Assembly: GCA_910585065.1 (NCBI GenBank)
Contig: CAJUCG010000150.1
Span: 1 to 8,418 of the forward strand
Length of the DNA: 8,418 bases
Source of the DNA: an uncultured Lachnospiraceae bacterium
GTDB lineage: Bacteria > Bacillota > Clostridia > Lachnospirales > Lachnospiraceae
Direction: 5' to 3'
The notes under the pieces were generated by a model. That model did no database searches, was not told the origin of the DNA, and saw only the letters and a program-made list of their open reading frames with translations. The position numbers and the translations under genes are program-made. Positions 1 to 5,568 of this stretch are shown in pieces. Positions within the stretch are counted from its first letter, which is position 1. Each line of letters starts with the position of its first letter.

Positions 1-1
1 C

Positions 2-169
2 TATCTTGAGAATTTAAAGCGTGTCCGCGATGATTTGGAGTGGTTTACAGATAAATTTGACCATACACATATAAATGATCCATGGAAAAATTCAAAGGAT
101 GCCTTGCAGCGTTCCATCCAGAAATTAAATGCGATTCCCGCCGATACAATAAAGGGTGCGGAATCATAA
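2..169 (+). CDS. 3' end of a DUF6062-like protein (5' part outside window)
   Basis: The first 55 codons visible in this frame are open and end at TAA (167-169), so this is the C-terminus of a gene entering from the left. The tail reads like a charged helix (LKRVRDDLEWFTDKFDH) followed by a motif around NDPWKNSKDALQRSIQKL. I associate that motif with the C-terminus of DUF6062 proteins, cysteine-rich proteins of roughly 230 residues and unknown function found in Clostridia. The match is from memory of the tail only. The diagnostic N-terminal cysteine motifs lie outside the window, so family membership is probable rather than shown. The gene converges on argH, with about 60 bases between the two stop codons. 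Confidence 0.6.
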   Translation, partial: YLENLKRVRDDLEWFTDKFDHTHINDPWKNSKDALQRSIQKLNAIPADTIKGAES

Positions 170-181
170 AAATATTGCAGC

Positions 182-224
182 GATCGAGTAGGAGGCGATT
201 TTTCCTCCTACTTGCTGCTCGATC
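182..224. terminator. Hairpin between convergent genes, possible bidirectional terminator
   Basis: An 8-bp perfect stem (188-195 GTAGGAGG with 204-211 CCTCCTAC) closes an 8-base loop. An outer 6-bp stem (182-187 GATCGA with 219-224 TCGATC) can stack on it after a 7-base bulge. The position between two converging stop codons suits a shared terminator. Only the leftward direction has a modest T-rich tract after the hairpin (complement of 170-177). The rightward side has none, so termination there would be weak. Confidence 0.5.
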
Positions 225-230
225 CTGACT

Positions 231-1637
231 CTATGAATTCTTTTGTATCTTATCGCACAAATTATCCGTATCCAGGTATTCTTTGCAGGTTTTAAGCACT
301 GCTCTCATTGCCTCCGTCCCCGGCGCGCCGATGGTATCGCGCTTTTCTACACAGGTGTTCATGCGGATAGCCTCATAGATATCCTCCTCAAAAACAGGGC
401 AGATTGCTTTATACTCATTAAGGCTAAGATCATCAAGCGCGCAGTCCTTTTCGATGCAGAGAAGAACCAGTCTGCCGATAATCCCATGTGCATCGCGGAA
501 GGCAACCCCATGTCCGACAAGATAATCCGCCGCGTCCGTAGCATTGGTAAAGCCATTTTTTGCACTTGCCTCCATTACCTCGCGGTTAAATTTCATTGTG
601 GAGAGCATACCAAAGAAAAGGGAGATACAGCCCTTTACCGTGTCGATCGCATCAAAACTAAGTTCCTTATCCTCCTGCATATCCTTATTGTAGGCGAGCG
701 GGAGTCCTTTCATCGTTGTTAGGATGGAGATTAGGGCACCGTAGACACGCCCGGTTTTGCCCCGGATAAGTTCTGCGATATCCGGATTCTTTTTCTGCGG
801 CATAATGCTGCTCCCCGTAGAATAGGCATCATCGATTTCTACAAAGCGATACTCGTTTGTATTCCAGAGAATAATCTCCTCACAGAACCGGCTTAAATGC
901 ATCATCATTGTAGCGAGTGCCGAGAGCAGCTCAATCAGATAATCACGGTCAGATACCGAATCCATACTGTTTAGTGTCGGTCCATCAAAATCAAGCAATT
1001 CGGCAGTATAATTGCGGTCGAGCGGATAGGTCGTACCAGCAAGCGCACCGGAGCCTAACGGACAGGTGTTCATGCGCGCGTAGAGATCACACAGGCGGCT
1101 GCGGTCGCGCTTAAACATCTCAAAATAAGCTCCCAGATGATGGGAGAGCGTCACGGGCTGTGCCTTTTGCAAATGAGTAAACCCCGGCATAAAAGTATTT
1201 GTATGTTCTGACATCAAACGGTATAATTCCTGCAAAAGTGTCTTTAGCTGTGCATTGATGGCAACAACTTCATCGCGCACAAAAAGTTTCATATCCAGTG
1301 CTACCTGGTCGTTTCGGCTGCGCCCCGTATGCAGTTTCTTGCCTGTCTCACCGATTCTTGCGATTAAATTTGCCTCGACAAAACTATGAATATCCTCCTG
1401 TGATCCGTCAATCACCAAAGTCTTATTCTCGATATCCCTTAAAATGCCCTCCAATCCCGCAGTGATCTCCGCCTGTTCTTTTGCAGTTAAAATCCCCTGT
1501 TTTGCCAGCATACGCACATGAGCGATACTTCCCTTAATATCCTGGCGGTAAAATTTCTGGTCAAAAGAAATGGATGCATTAAAATTGTGTACAAGTTCAT
1601 CCGTTTCTTTTGTAAAACGTCCTCCCCAAAGCTTCAT
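231..1637 (-). CDS. argH: Argininosuccinate lyase
   Basis: This cytoplasmic enzyme catalyses the last step of arginine synthesis, cleaving argininosuccinate to arginine and fumarate. The protein is 468 residues, a normal family length, and reads without interruption. Landmarks in order: N-terminal MKLWGGRF; HTGRSRNDQ at 103-111; GFTHLQKAQP at 152-161, whose His155 corresponds to the conserved THLQ histidine; and the fumarate lyase superfamily signature GSSIMPQKKNPD at 275-286, which carries the catalytic serine loop. The start chosen is the ATG at 1635-1637, where family members begin. It has AAGGAG six bases upstream (complement of 1644-1649). An in-frame extension to 1706 has a basic, low-complexity leader and would begin inside the probable promoter. 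No argG or other arginine gene is next to it, so argH stands alone here, divergent from an XRE regulator. Confidence 0.97.
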   Translation of the reverse strand: MKLWGGRFTKETDELVHNFNASISFDQKFYRQDIKGSIAHVRMLAKQGILTAKEQAEITAGLEGILRDIENKTLVIDGSQEDIHSFVEANLIARIGETGKKLHTGRSRNDQVALDMKLFVRDEVVAINAQLKTLLQELYRLMSEHTNTFMPGFTHLQKAQPVTLSHHLGAYFEMFKRDRSRLCDLYARMNTCPLGSGALAGTTYPLDRNYTAELLDFDGPTLNSMDSVSDRDYLIELLSALATMMMHLSRFCEEIILWNTNEYRFVEIDDAYSTGSSIMPQKKNPDIAELIRGKTGRVYGALISILTTMKGLPLAYNKDMQEDKELSFDAIDTVKGCISLFFGMLSTMKFNREVMEASAKNGFTNATDAADYLVGHGVAFRDAHGIIGRLVLLCIEKDCALDDLSLNEYKAICPVFEEDIYEAIRMNTCVEKRDTIGAPGTEAMRAVLKTCKEYLDTDNLCDKIQKNS

Positions 1638-1677
1638 AGCATTCTCCTTTTTTCTTTCTTTTTTATTTCGTCTATTT

Positions 1678-1706
1678 AGTTTACCGTGTTTTTGTACAAG
1701 ATGCAA
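1678..1706 (-). promoter_or_regulatory. Probable sigma-A promoter of argH
   Basis: On the minus strand there is a -35 TTGCAT (complement of 1701-1706), a 17-base spacer and a -10 TAAACT (complement of 1678-1683). Transcription would start near 1671, leaving a leader of about 34 bases with the AAGGAG site properly placed. Spacing is ideal and both hexamers are fair matches. Confidence 0.6.
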
Positions 1707-1719
1707 GCTAAATTTGCAT
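1701..1719. repeat. ATGCAA/TTGCAT inverted repeat over the argH -35 region
   Basis: Perfect 6-bp arms ATGCAA (1701-1706) and TTGCAT (1714-1719) are separated by GCTAAAT. One arm is the -35 hexamer of the proposed argH promoter, a position where a bound repressor would block RNA polymerase. The sequence is not a good match to the ARG box I know from Bacillus ArgR, so the binding protein is unknown. Confidence 0.4.
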
Positions 1720-1804
1720 TTTTCGGAAAAGAATAAGTTTTATTGTTTTATTGGAGAACTTTATAACAGTGAAACCATAAAGAAATACATTTATATTAAC
1801 ATAC

Positions 1805-1827
1805 AGTTTATTAGAAATGGATAAACT
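1805..1827. repeat. AGTTTAT/ATAAACT dyad upstream of the XRE gene, candidate operator
   Basis: Perfect 7-bp arms AGTTTAT (1805-1811) and ATAAACT (1821-1827) flank a 9-base spacer. The centre lies about 75 bases before the XRE start codon. XRE-type repressors commonly bind dyads of this size next to their own genes, so autoregulation is a reasonable inference. An AT-rich background makes chance arms of this length possible. Confidence 0.4.
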
Positions 1828-1890
1828 AAGGCTGCTGTTTGTTCTATTTTAAAAAAAATTTAGTAAAATAAATGGGTGGAGGATAATTTT

Positions 1891-2253
1891 ATGGAAGCAG
1901 ATTATATTGCAATTGGAAAAAGAATAAAACAACTGCGCAGGCAGCGGAATATGTCCCAGGAAGTGTTAGCTTCCCGCATTGCTGTCTCAGTCCCTCATAT
2001 GAGCAATATTGAGAATGGCAAGACAAAATTCAGCCTCCCCGTACTGCTCAGCCTCACAGGTGCATTAGAGGTAACGCCGGATGTGCTGCTGGTTGGTCTG
2101 GAAAGCAAAGCAGGGGTGAGAGAGAGAGTTTTAAAGGAAGTTGCGGCACAGCTAGAAGATTGTAATGAAGCGCAGATGCAGTTGTTGTCGGAAATTTTTA
2201 TTCATTCAAAAAAAATATTGCAGCAGTATGATAAGAACGTGAATAAAAAATAG
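1891..2253 (+). CDS. XRE/Cro-CI-type helix-turn-helix transcriptional regulator
   Basis: This is a 120-residue DNA-binding protein, presumably cytoplasmic. Residues 8-67 form a typical HTH_3 domain: IGKRIKQLRRQRN, then helix-turn-helix SQEVLASRIAVSVPHMSNIENGK, then the LPVLLSLTGALEVTPDVLL closing helices. The C-terminal half (about 75-112) is predicted helical and probably mediates dimerisation. No sensor or peptidase domain is present. The ATG at 1891 was chosen because GGAGG (1878-1882) sits eight bases upstream. An in-frame GTG at 1876 would overlap that site. The gene is divergent from argH, ends at a strong terminator, and has no toxin-like partner beside it, so an antitoxin role is not supported. 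Its target is unknown; the dyad at 1805-1827 is the best candidate. Confidence 0.88.
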   Translation: MEADYIAIGKRIKQLRRQRNMSQEVLASRIAVSVPHMSNIENGKTKFSLPVLLSLTGALEVTPDVLLVGLESKAGVRERVLKEVAAQLEDCNEAQMQLLSEIFIHSKKILQQYDKNVNKK

Positions 2254-2293
2254 AAAAGAAAATCCGAAGGATATTTTTTCTGCAAAGTCTAAG

Positions 2294-2344
2294 AAAAGGA
2301 AATAACCACAGAAAATAGAAAGCAGTGGTTATTTCCTTTTTTTT
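2294..2344 (+). terminator. Strong intrinsic terminator after the XRE gene
   Basis: A 16-bp perfect stem pairs 2294-2309 with 2325-2340 (inner pairs AACCAC/GTGGTT) around a 15-base A-rich loop. The lower stem is AAAAGG/CCTTTT, so the 3' arm runs directly into further T residues to 2344, giving eight T in a row. It lies 40 bases after the XRE stop. The A-tract on the 5' side could let it work in reverse as well. Confidence 0.88.
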
Positions 2345-2359
2345 GTAAAAAGTAGTGAA

Positions 2360-2388
2360 TTGAAGTACTTTATTATTTTTTATATCAA
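2360..2388 (+). promoter_or_regulatory. Weak candidate promoter before the helicase relic
   Basis: TTGAAG (2360-2365) and TATCAA (2383-2388) lie 17 bases apart, about 47 bases before the relic's start codon. It may be the original helicase promoter. The hexamers are imperfect and the region is AT-rich, so this is tentative. Confidence 0.25.
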
Positions 2389-2434
2389 AAATGGAGCATA
2401 GAAACAGGTGAAAATTTGAGAAAGGGGGACGGTG

Positions 2435-2711
2435 ATGGGAGGGATACTCTTTAAACATAACCGCAGAGCCTACGAATCAGCGATCTATAAGCAGCAGATT
2501 GGGCGGGCATTAGCAACGGGCGGAAAAGAAATAAGAAATACCAGTGATCTTTGATATTGTAATGAATATTGAGAAGCTTTGCAGCATTGGAGCAATCGAG
2601 GAAGAACCGTGCGAGGCAGTTTTATTTTGTCGTGCCAATGGCAGGGCAGACGAGATTGTGAAAAAACATTTTCAAATTATTGATGAATTAGGGGATTGCA
2701 GAAAATTTTTT
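2435..2711 (+). pseudogene. Relic of a superfamily II (DEAD/DEAH-type) helicase, internally deleted and frameshifted
   Basis: An ATG at 2435, with a GGGGGACGG site before it, opens a 39-codon frame. Its start, LFKHNRRAYESA, matches the N-terminus of a helicase family common in Firmicutes. It then jumps directly to IYKQQIGRALATGGKEI, the motif VI region (QQIGRAL) from the far end of the same family. The Walker A/B core between them is missing. The frame hits TGA at 2552. The rest of the family sequence, PVIFDIVMNIEKLCSIGAIEEE to DELGDCRKFF, continues in another frame from 2541. The shift falls exactly on a tandem AGAAATA duplication (2527-2540); removing one copy restores GGKEIPVIFDIV. After about 2708 the family resemblance ends at the next gene's promoter. 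A 39-residue product could be made but would lack helicase activity. The family assignment is from memory; the frame logic is directly visible. Confidence 0.75.
2527..2540. repeat. 7-bp tandem duplication that frameshifts the helicase relic
   Basis: AGAAATA (2527-2533) is followed at once by a second AGAAATA (2534-2540). Seven extra bases shift the reading frame, and deleting one copy joins the two helicase-like segments in frame. Confidence 0.85.
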
Positions 2712-2714
2712 TTC

Positions 2715-2743
2715 TTGACTTTTTGTATATATTGTATTATAAT
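2715..2743 (+). promoter_or_regulatory. Sigma-A promoter of the gntR operon
   Basis: TTGACT (2715-2720) and a consensus TATAAT (2738-2743) are separated by exactly 17 bases. This is the best promoter in the window. Transcription would start near 2750, about 28 bases before the gntR start codon. The spacer and -10 are embedded in the long palindrome at 2722-2764. Confidence 0.85.
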
Positions 2744-2764
2744 ATATAATACAATATATACAAA
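2722..2764. promoter_or_regulatory. 43-bp palindromic operator with four TTGTAT half-sites
   Basis: The arms 2722-2741 and 2745-2764 are perfect 20-bp reverse complements around a 3-base centre (ATA). Each arm holds two copies of the same hexamer 9 bases apart: TTGTAT at 2723 and 2732, and ATACAA at 2749 and 2758. It covers the promoter spacer, the -10 and the start site, and ends at the ribosome binding site of a GntR-type gene. An autoregulatory operator for that protein is the obvious reading. GntR-family proteins bind such palindromes as dimers, so four half-sites could take two dimers. Confidence 0.8.
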
Positions 2765-2777
2765 GGAGGTGTTTCCT

Positions 2778-3221
2778 ATGGTTATTGCAATTAGAGAGGG
2801 TTCTGATATCCCAATCTACCAGCAGATACGCGATCAGATCGTGCAGGGGATTTCGGATGGCAGATTGAGTGCGGGAGAACAATTGCCTACTGTGCGCGCA
2901 CTTGCAGAGGAGATAGGAATCAATTCAATGACGGTGAATAAAGCCTATCAGCTTTTAAAACAGCAGGGCTATATTATCGCGGATCGCCGGAATGGGGCCA
3001 GAATCAGCAAAGAGATTGAAAAATCGTCACAACTAAGTAAGGAAAGTAAAGAACTACTAAAGCGAATTATTGCAGAGGCAAAGATTTCCGGCATAACAGA
3101 AGAAGAATTTTTGGACGAGTGCAGACGATACTATACAGAAACCGGAGAAGAAAATAAACAATATACAAAATTGTGGGAAGGCGACAAAAACAGCAACAAC
3201 AGCCGGAAACACTGGGTTTAA
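2778..3221 (+). CDS. GntR-family regulator, YtrA subfamily
   Basis: This is a 147-residue repressor-type protein. Residues about 10-76 form the GntR winged helix, with the typical YtrA opening IPIYQQIRDQIVQGI, then GRLSAGEQLPTVRALAEEIGI, the recognition segment NSMTVNKAYQLL, and the wing KQQGYIIADRRNGARI. The remaining 70 residues are charged and helical, with no FCD, UTRA or aminotransferase-type ligand domain. This fits YtrA proteins, although it is slightly longer than their usual 120-130 residues. The ATG at 2778 follows AAAGGAGGT (2762-2770). The frame is also open upstream into the helicase relic, but that is coincidental because promoter and ribosome site lie between. It is probably autoregulated through the palindrome at 2722-2764. 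The membrane protein gene starts 14 bases after its stop, indicating one operon. Confidence 0.92.
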   Translation: MVIAIREGSDIPIYQQIRDQIVQGISDGRLSAGEQLPTVRALAEEIGINSMTVNKAYQLLKQQGYIIADRRNGARISKEIEKSSQLSKESKELLKRIIAEAKISGITEEEFLDECRRYYTETGEENKQYTKLWEGDKNSNNSRKHWV

Positions 3222-3235
3222 AGGGGAGGGATTTT

Positions 3236-4729
3236 ATGCTGCTTAATATTATCTTGTTTATCGGTATGTACCCGATTGTCTTTATTTTATATTTTGTGCT
3301 AAAATGGAGTAGTACAAACCGCAACGGCACAGTTTTCGGACTCTGTGTGCCAAAGGATAAAGTACTTGCAGAAGAGTTTTACAAACAGGTGGACGAAAAA
3401 GAACTATGGTATCGGCGCAGAATGCGAAATATATTTATTATTTTGCTGATTGTTCCGCTTTCTACCTTTGCAATTCCCTATGTTTCTATTCAGTTTACTA
3501 TCTGGACGCTCTGGATGCTTGGCGGGATTGCTCTTTTAGAACTTCCCTGTATGAAAGTTCATCAGGAATTGAAGATCTGGAAGAAAAACGCACGGGCAAG
3601 AATGCTTTTAGAAGGGCAATTTTCTGAGGAAAAGGAAGGGATGGAAATTGGGCAATCAGAAGAAAAGATAAAAATACAAAGTGCGAAAATAGAAATACAG
3701 GGAGCGGACAGAGTAAGGCTGATTGAACTTAGCGAGGCGGGGCAGGTGCGCAAAACAAAATTATTGCCGTTTTTGGTGCCGACACTTGTCAGCGCAGCAA
3801 GTGTGCTTGCCTATGCCCTGTTTCGTGTGGATTCCCGCGGACAGCAGATGCTCTGGGTGGTTATTCTTTTTGCTCTTTGTACACCAATGTTTTATGTGGC
3901 GGCGGGGTGGCTTGATCGGCAGAGAACGGCGGTTGTCAGCTATAATAGTGAGATAAATATAAATTTTGCCCGCGCAAAAAAGCAGATATGGAATCGATTT
4001 TGGCTTTTCTGTGCATGGATAAATACTGCCTTCACCGCGTTTTCTGCATTCGCGTTAAGAAATGAGGAGATTTCCGTTATCTGGCTTTTATGGGGAACAA
4101 TTTTTTATCTGGCGATCACTATGATCCTTCTTTTGTTTACCGTTCGTCAGCTTAACCGCATAGAGAGATCCTACAAGAAGAAAATTGATCCAATGCTGAA
4201 TGAGGAAGATGATGATTGTTGGATTTTGGGAATGTTTTACTACAATAAGGAAGATAAACATACCTTTGTGGAAGCAAGAATTGGATACGGTGCCACGACC
4301 AATATGGCGACATCTCTTGGCAAGGGACTGATGGTATTTTCAGGGATTGCAATTCTTTCCATACCAGTGCTTTGTATCTGGATGATTATGATAGAATTTA
4401 CGCCGATTAAATTAGATATCTGCGAAAATTATCTGATTGCGGAACAATTAAAGACAGATTATCAAATTGATATAAGGGAGATTGAGGAACTGGAATTAGT
4501 GGATGAGCTGCCGAAGTTGTCAAAAAATAGAGGCACGGGGATGGATAATCTATATAAAGGAAATTGGCATATTGTCTATGCGGGAGATTGTGAGGTATTC
4601 TTAAATCCTCAAAACCAGATATTCTTAAAATTTAAAGCGGATGGAGAACTTTACTATATGAGCGCGTCGGATGATCATAGGACACAGGAAATCTATACAA
4701 AATTAAATGAAAAGATGAGAAGAAAATAG
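3236..4729 (+). CDS. Multispanning membrane protein with DUF5808-like and C-terminal PH-like regions
   Basis: This is a 497-residue integral membrane protein of unknown function. Hydrophobic segments lie at about 2-23, 64-84, 86-104, 175-196, 205-224, 253-275, 280-303 and 363-386, so about eight helices. Residues 105-172 form a charged, probably cytoplasmic loop. Around 328-385 the pattern WILGMFYYNKED...EARIGYGATTN followed by a helix resembles DUF5808. The soluble tail (about 390-495), with ELVDELPKLS, GTGMDNLYKGN and FLNPQNQIFLKF, looks like a bacterial PH-like domain. Both names are from memory. The ATG at 3236 follows GGGGAGGG (3223-3230); an earlier in-frame GTG at 3173 overlaps gntR and lacks a good site. 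YtrA-type regulators often accompany membrane proteins or ABC transporters. No ATPase gene is present here, so transport is not shown. A cell-envelope stress role is only a guess. Confidence 0.85.
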   Translation: MLLNIILFIGMYPIVFILYFVLKWSSTNRNGTVFGLCVPKDKVLAEEFYKQVDEKELWYRRRMRNIFIILLIVPLSTFAIPYVSIQFTIWTLWMLGGIALLELPCMKVHQELKIWKKNARARMLLEGQFSEEKEGMEIGQSEEKIKIQSAKIEIQGADRVRLIELSEAGQVRKTKLLPFLVPTLVSAASVLAYALFRVDSRGQQMLWVVILFALCTPMFYVAAGWLDRQRTAVVSYNSEININFARAKKQIWNRFWLFCAWINTAFTAFSAFALRNEEISVIWLLWGTIFYLAITMILLLFTVRQLNRIERSYKKKIDPMLNEEDDDCWILGMFYYNKEDKHTFVEARIGYGATTNMATSLGKGLMVFSGIAILSIPVLCIWMIMIEFTPIKLDICENYLIAEQLKTDYQIDIREIEELELVDELPKLSKNRGTGMDNLYKGNWHIVYAGDCEVFLNPQNQIFLKFKADGELYYMSASDDHRTQEIYTKLNEKMRRK

Positions 4730-4798
4730 GGATGATTTAAAATTAAGAAGAAGTTAAAGGGGGAAAGGGAAATTAGTAAATAGAAATAGAATTTAGAG

Positions 4799-4824
4799 AG
4801 GGCTGGCATGAGTCAGCCCTTTTA
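4799..4824 (+). terminator. Intrinsic terminator of the gntR operon
   Basis: A 7-bp GC-rich stem, AGGGCTG (4799-4805) with CAGCCCT (4814-4820), closes an 8-base loop and is followed by TTTAT. It lies 70 bases after the membrane protein stop and separates this operon from the sigma factor gene. Confidence 0.8.
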
Positions 4825-4893
4825 TCCATTTATTTTTGTGACCAACGCTATTTTTTCCGGTCTTTATAGAAAAAGAGAGGGGGAGAAAAACAA

Positions 4894-5460
4894 ATGATGG
4901 AGGATTCGCGAATCATTGAACTGTATTGGCAACGCTCGGAGCAGGCCATCTTCGAGACGGAACAAAAATATGGAAAATATTGTAATTCCATTTCTTACCG
5001 TATTTTGAAAAACAGGGAGGATGCAAAGGAATGTGTTAATGATACATGGCTTCGCGCATGGAAGTATATGCCGCCGCAACGCCCCACGCTATTTTCTGCT
5101 TTTCTCGCAAAAATTACTAGAAATCTCTCTCTGAACCGTTATGAAAAGGAGAATGCCGCTAAGCGCGGAAGAGGGGAAGTCGCGTTGGTTTTGGATGAAC
5201 TTGAGGAATGTGTGCCAGCGTATGCGGGTGTGGAGGATTCTGTAAGTTTAAAGCAGTTAACTGCACTGTTAAATGATTTTTTAAAGACACTTGATGAGGA
5301 AAACCGCAAATTGTTTGTGCTTCGCTACTGGTATTTATATCCGGTAAAAGAGCTTGCAGCGCGGGCTGGAATGGGGCAGAGCAAAGTGAAAATGCGTCTG
5401 ATGCGAATGCGGGATGAGCTGAGAGAAATTTTAGAGCAGGAAGGATATCGGATACAGTGA
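4894..5460 (+). CDS. Sigma-70-family (ECF-like) RNA polymerase sigma factor
   Basis: This is a 188-residue sigma factor with only regions 2 and 4. Region 2 spans about 24-92: KYGKYCNSISYRIL, the core-binding helix REDAKECVNDTWLRAWKYMP, then the DNA-contacting stretch SAFLAKITRNLSLNRYEKENAAKR. Region 4 spans about 130-182, with LDEENRKLFVLRYWYLYPVKELAARAGMG leading into the recognition helix QSKVKMRLMRMRDELREIL. The PP.RP motif after region 2.2 belongs to a Clostridia group I recognise, normally followed by a membrane protein with a short cytoplasmic N-terminus. The purine-rich GAGAGGGGGAG (4875-4885) serves as ribosome site; ATG 4894 or ATG 4897 could be used. The next gene, 108 bases on, encodes the anchored serpin, its likely partner or target. 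No clear own-type promoter is visible upstream. Confidence 0.9.
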   Translation: MMEDSRIIELYWQRSEQAIFETEQKYGKYCNSISYRILKNREDAKECVNDTWLRAWKYMPPQRPTLFSAFLAKITRNLSLNRYEKENAAKRGRGEVALVLDELEECVPAYAGVEDSVSLKQLTALLNDFLKTLDEENRKLFVLRYWYLYPVKELAARAGMGQSKVKMRLMRMRDELREILEQEGYRIQ

Positions 5461-5568
5461 CGCACTTTCACCACTTTGGAGGAGGGGGAGGTTTTTCTTG
5501 CATAAGTACAATAATTTATAATTAAGAAGCGTCAAATAGCAGCAAAGATAGAAAAAAGGAGGAAGATA

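Noticed and set aside
243..722. Rightward 159-codon ORF inside argH
   Set aside because: It is antisense to the well-conserved argH frame, has no ribosome site, and looks like no protein family. Other antisense ORFs (for example 7651-8022 and 7877-8248) were dropped for the same reason.
1638..1706. Upstream extension of argH to a start at 1706
   Set aside because: It adds a Lys/Arg-rich leader not found in the family, overlaps the likely promoter, and the ATG at 1637 has an ideal AAGGAG site.
1839..1869. TTGTTC ... TAAAAT as the XRE promoter
   Set aside because: The spacer is 19 bases and transcription would start at about 1876, leaving almost no room before the ribosome site at 1878-1882. 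I could not place this promoter with confidence.
1891..2253. XRE protein as the antitoxin of a toxin-antitoxin pair
   Set aside because: No small toxin-like ORF lies beside it; a terminator follows and argH is divergent.
2435..2764. Mobile element explanation for the helicase scrap and palindrome
   Set aside because: No transposase, terminal inverted repeats or target-site duplication is visible. The palindrome is better explained as an operator on the gntR promoter.
2544..2777. Reading the gntR gene as starting at the GTG at 2544
   Set aside because: That segment is helicase relic plus promoter. The true start at 2778 has a perfect AAAGGAGGT site and begins the known domain.
4836..4870. 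TTGTGA ... TATAGA as the sigma gene promoter
   Set aside because: The hexamers are 23 bases apart, too far for a sigma-A promoter, and I recognise no ECF-type motif there.
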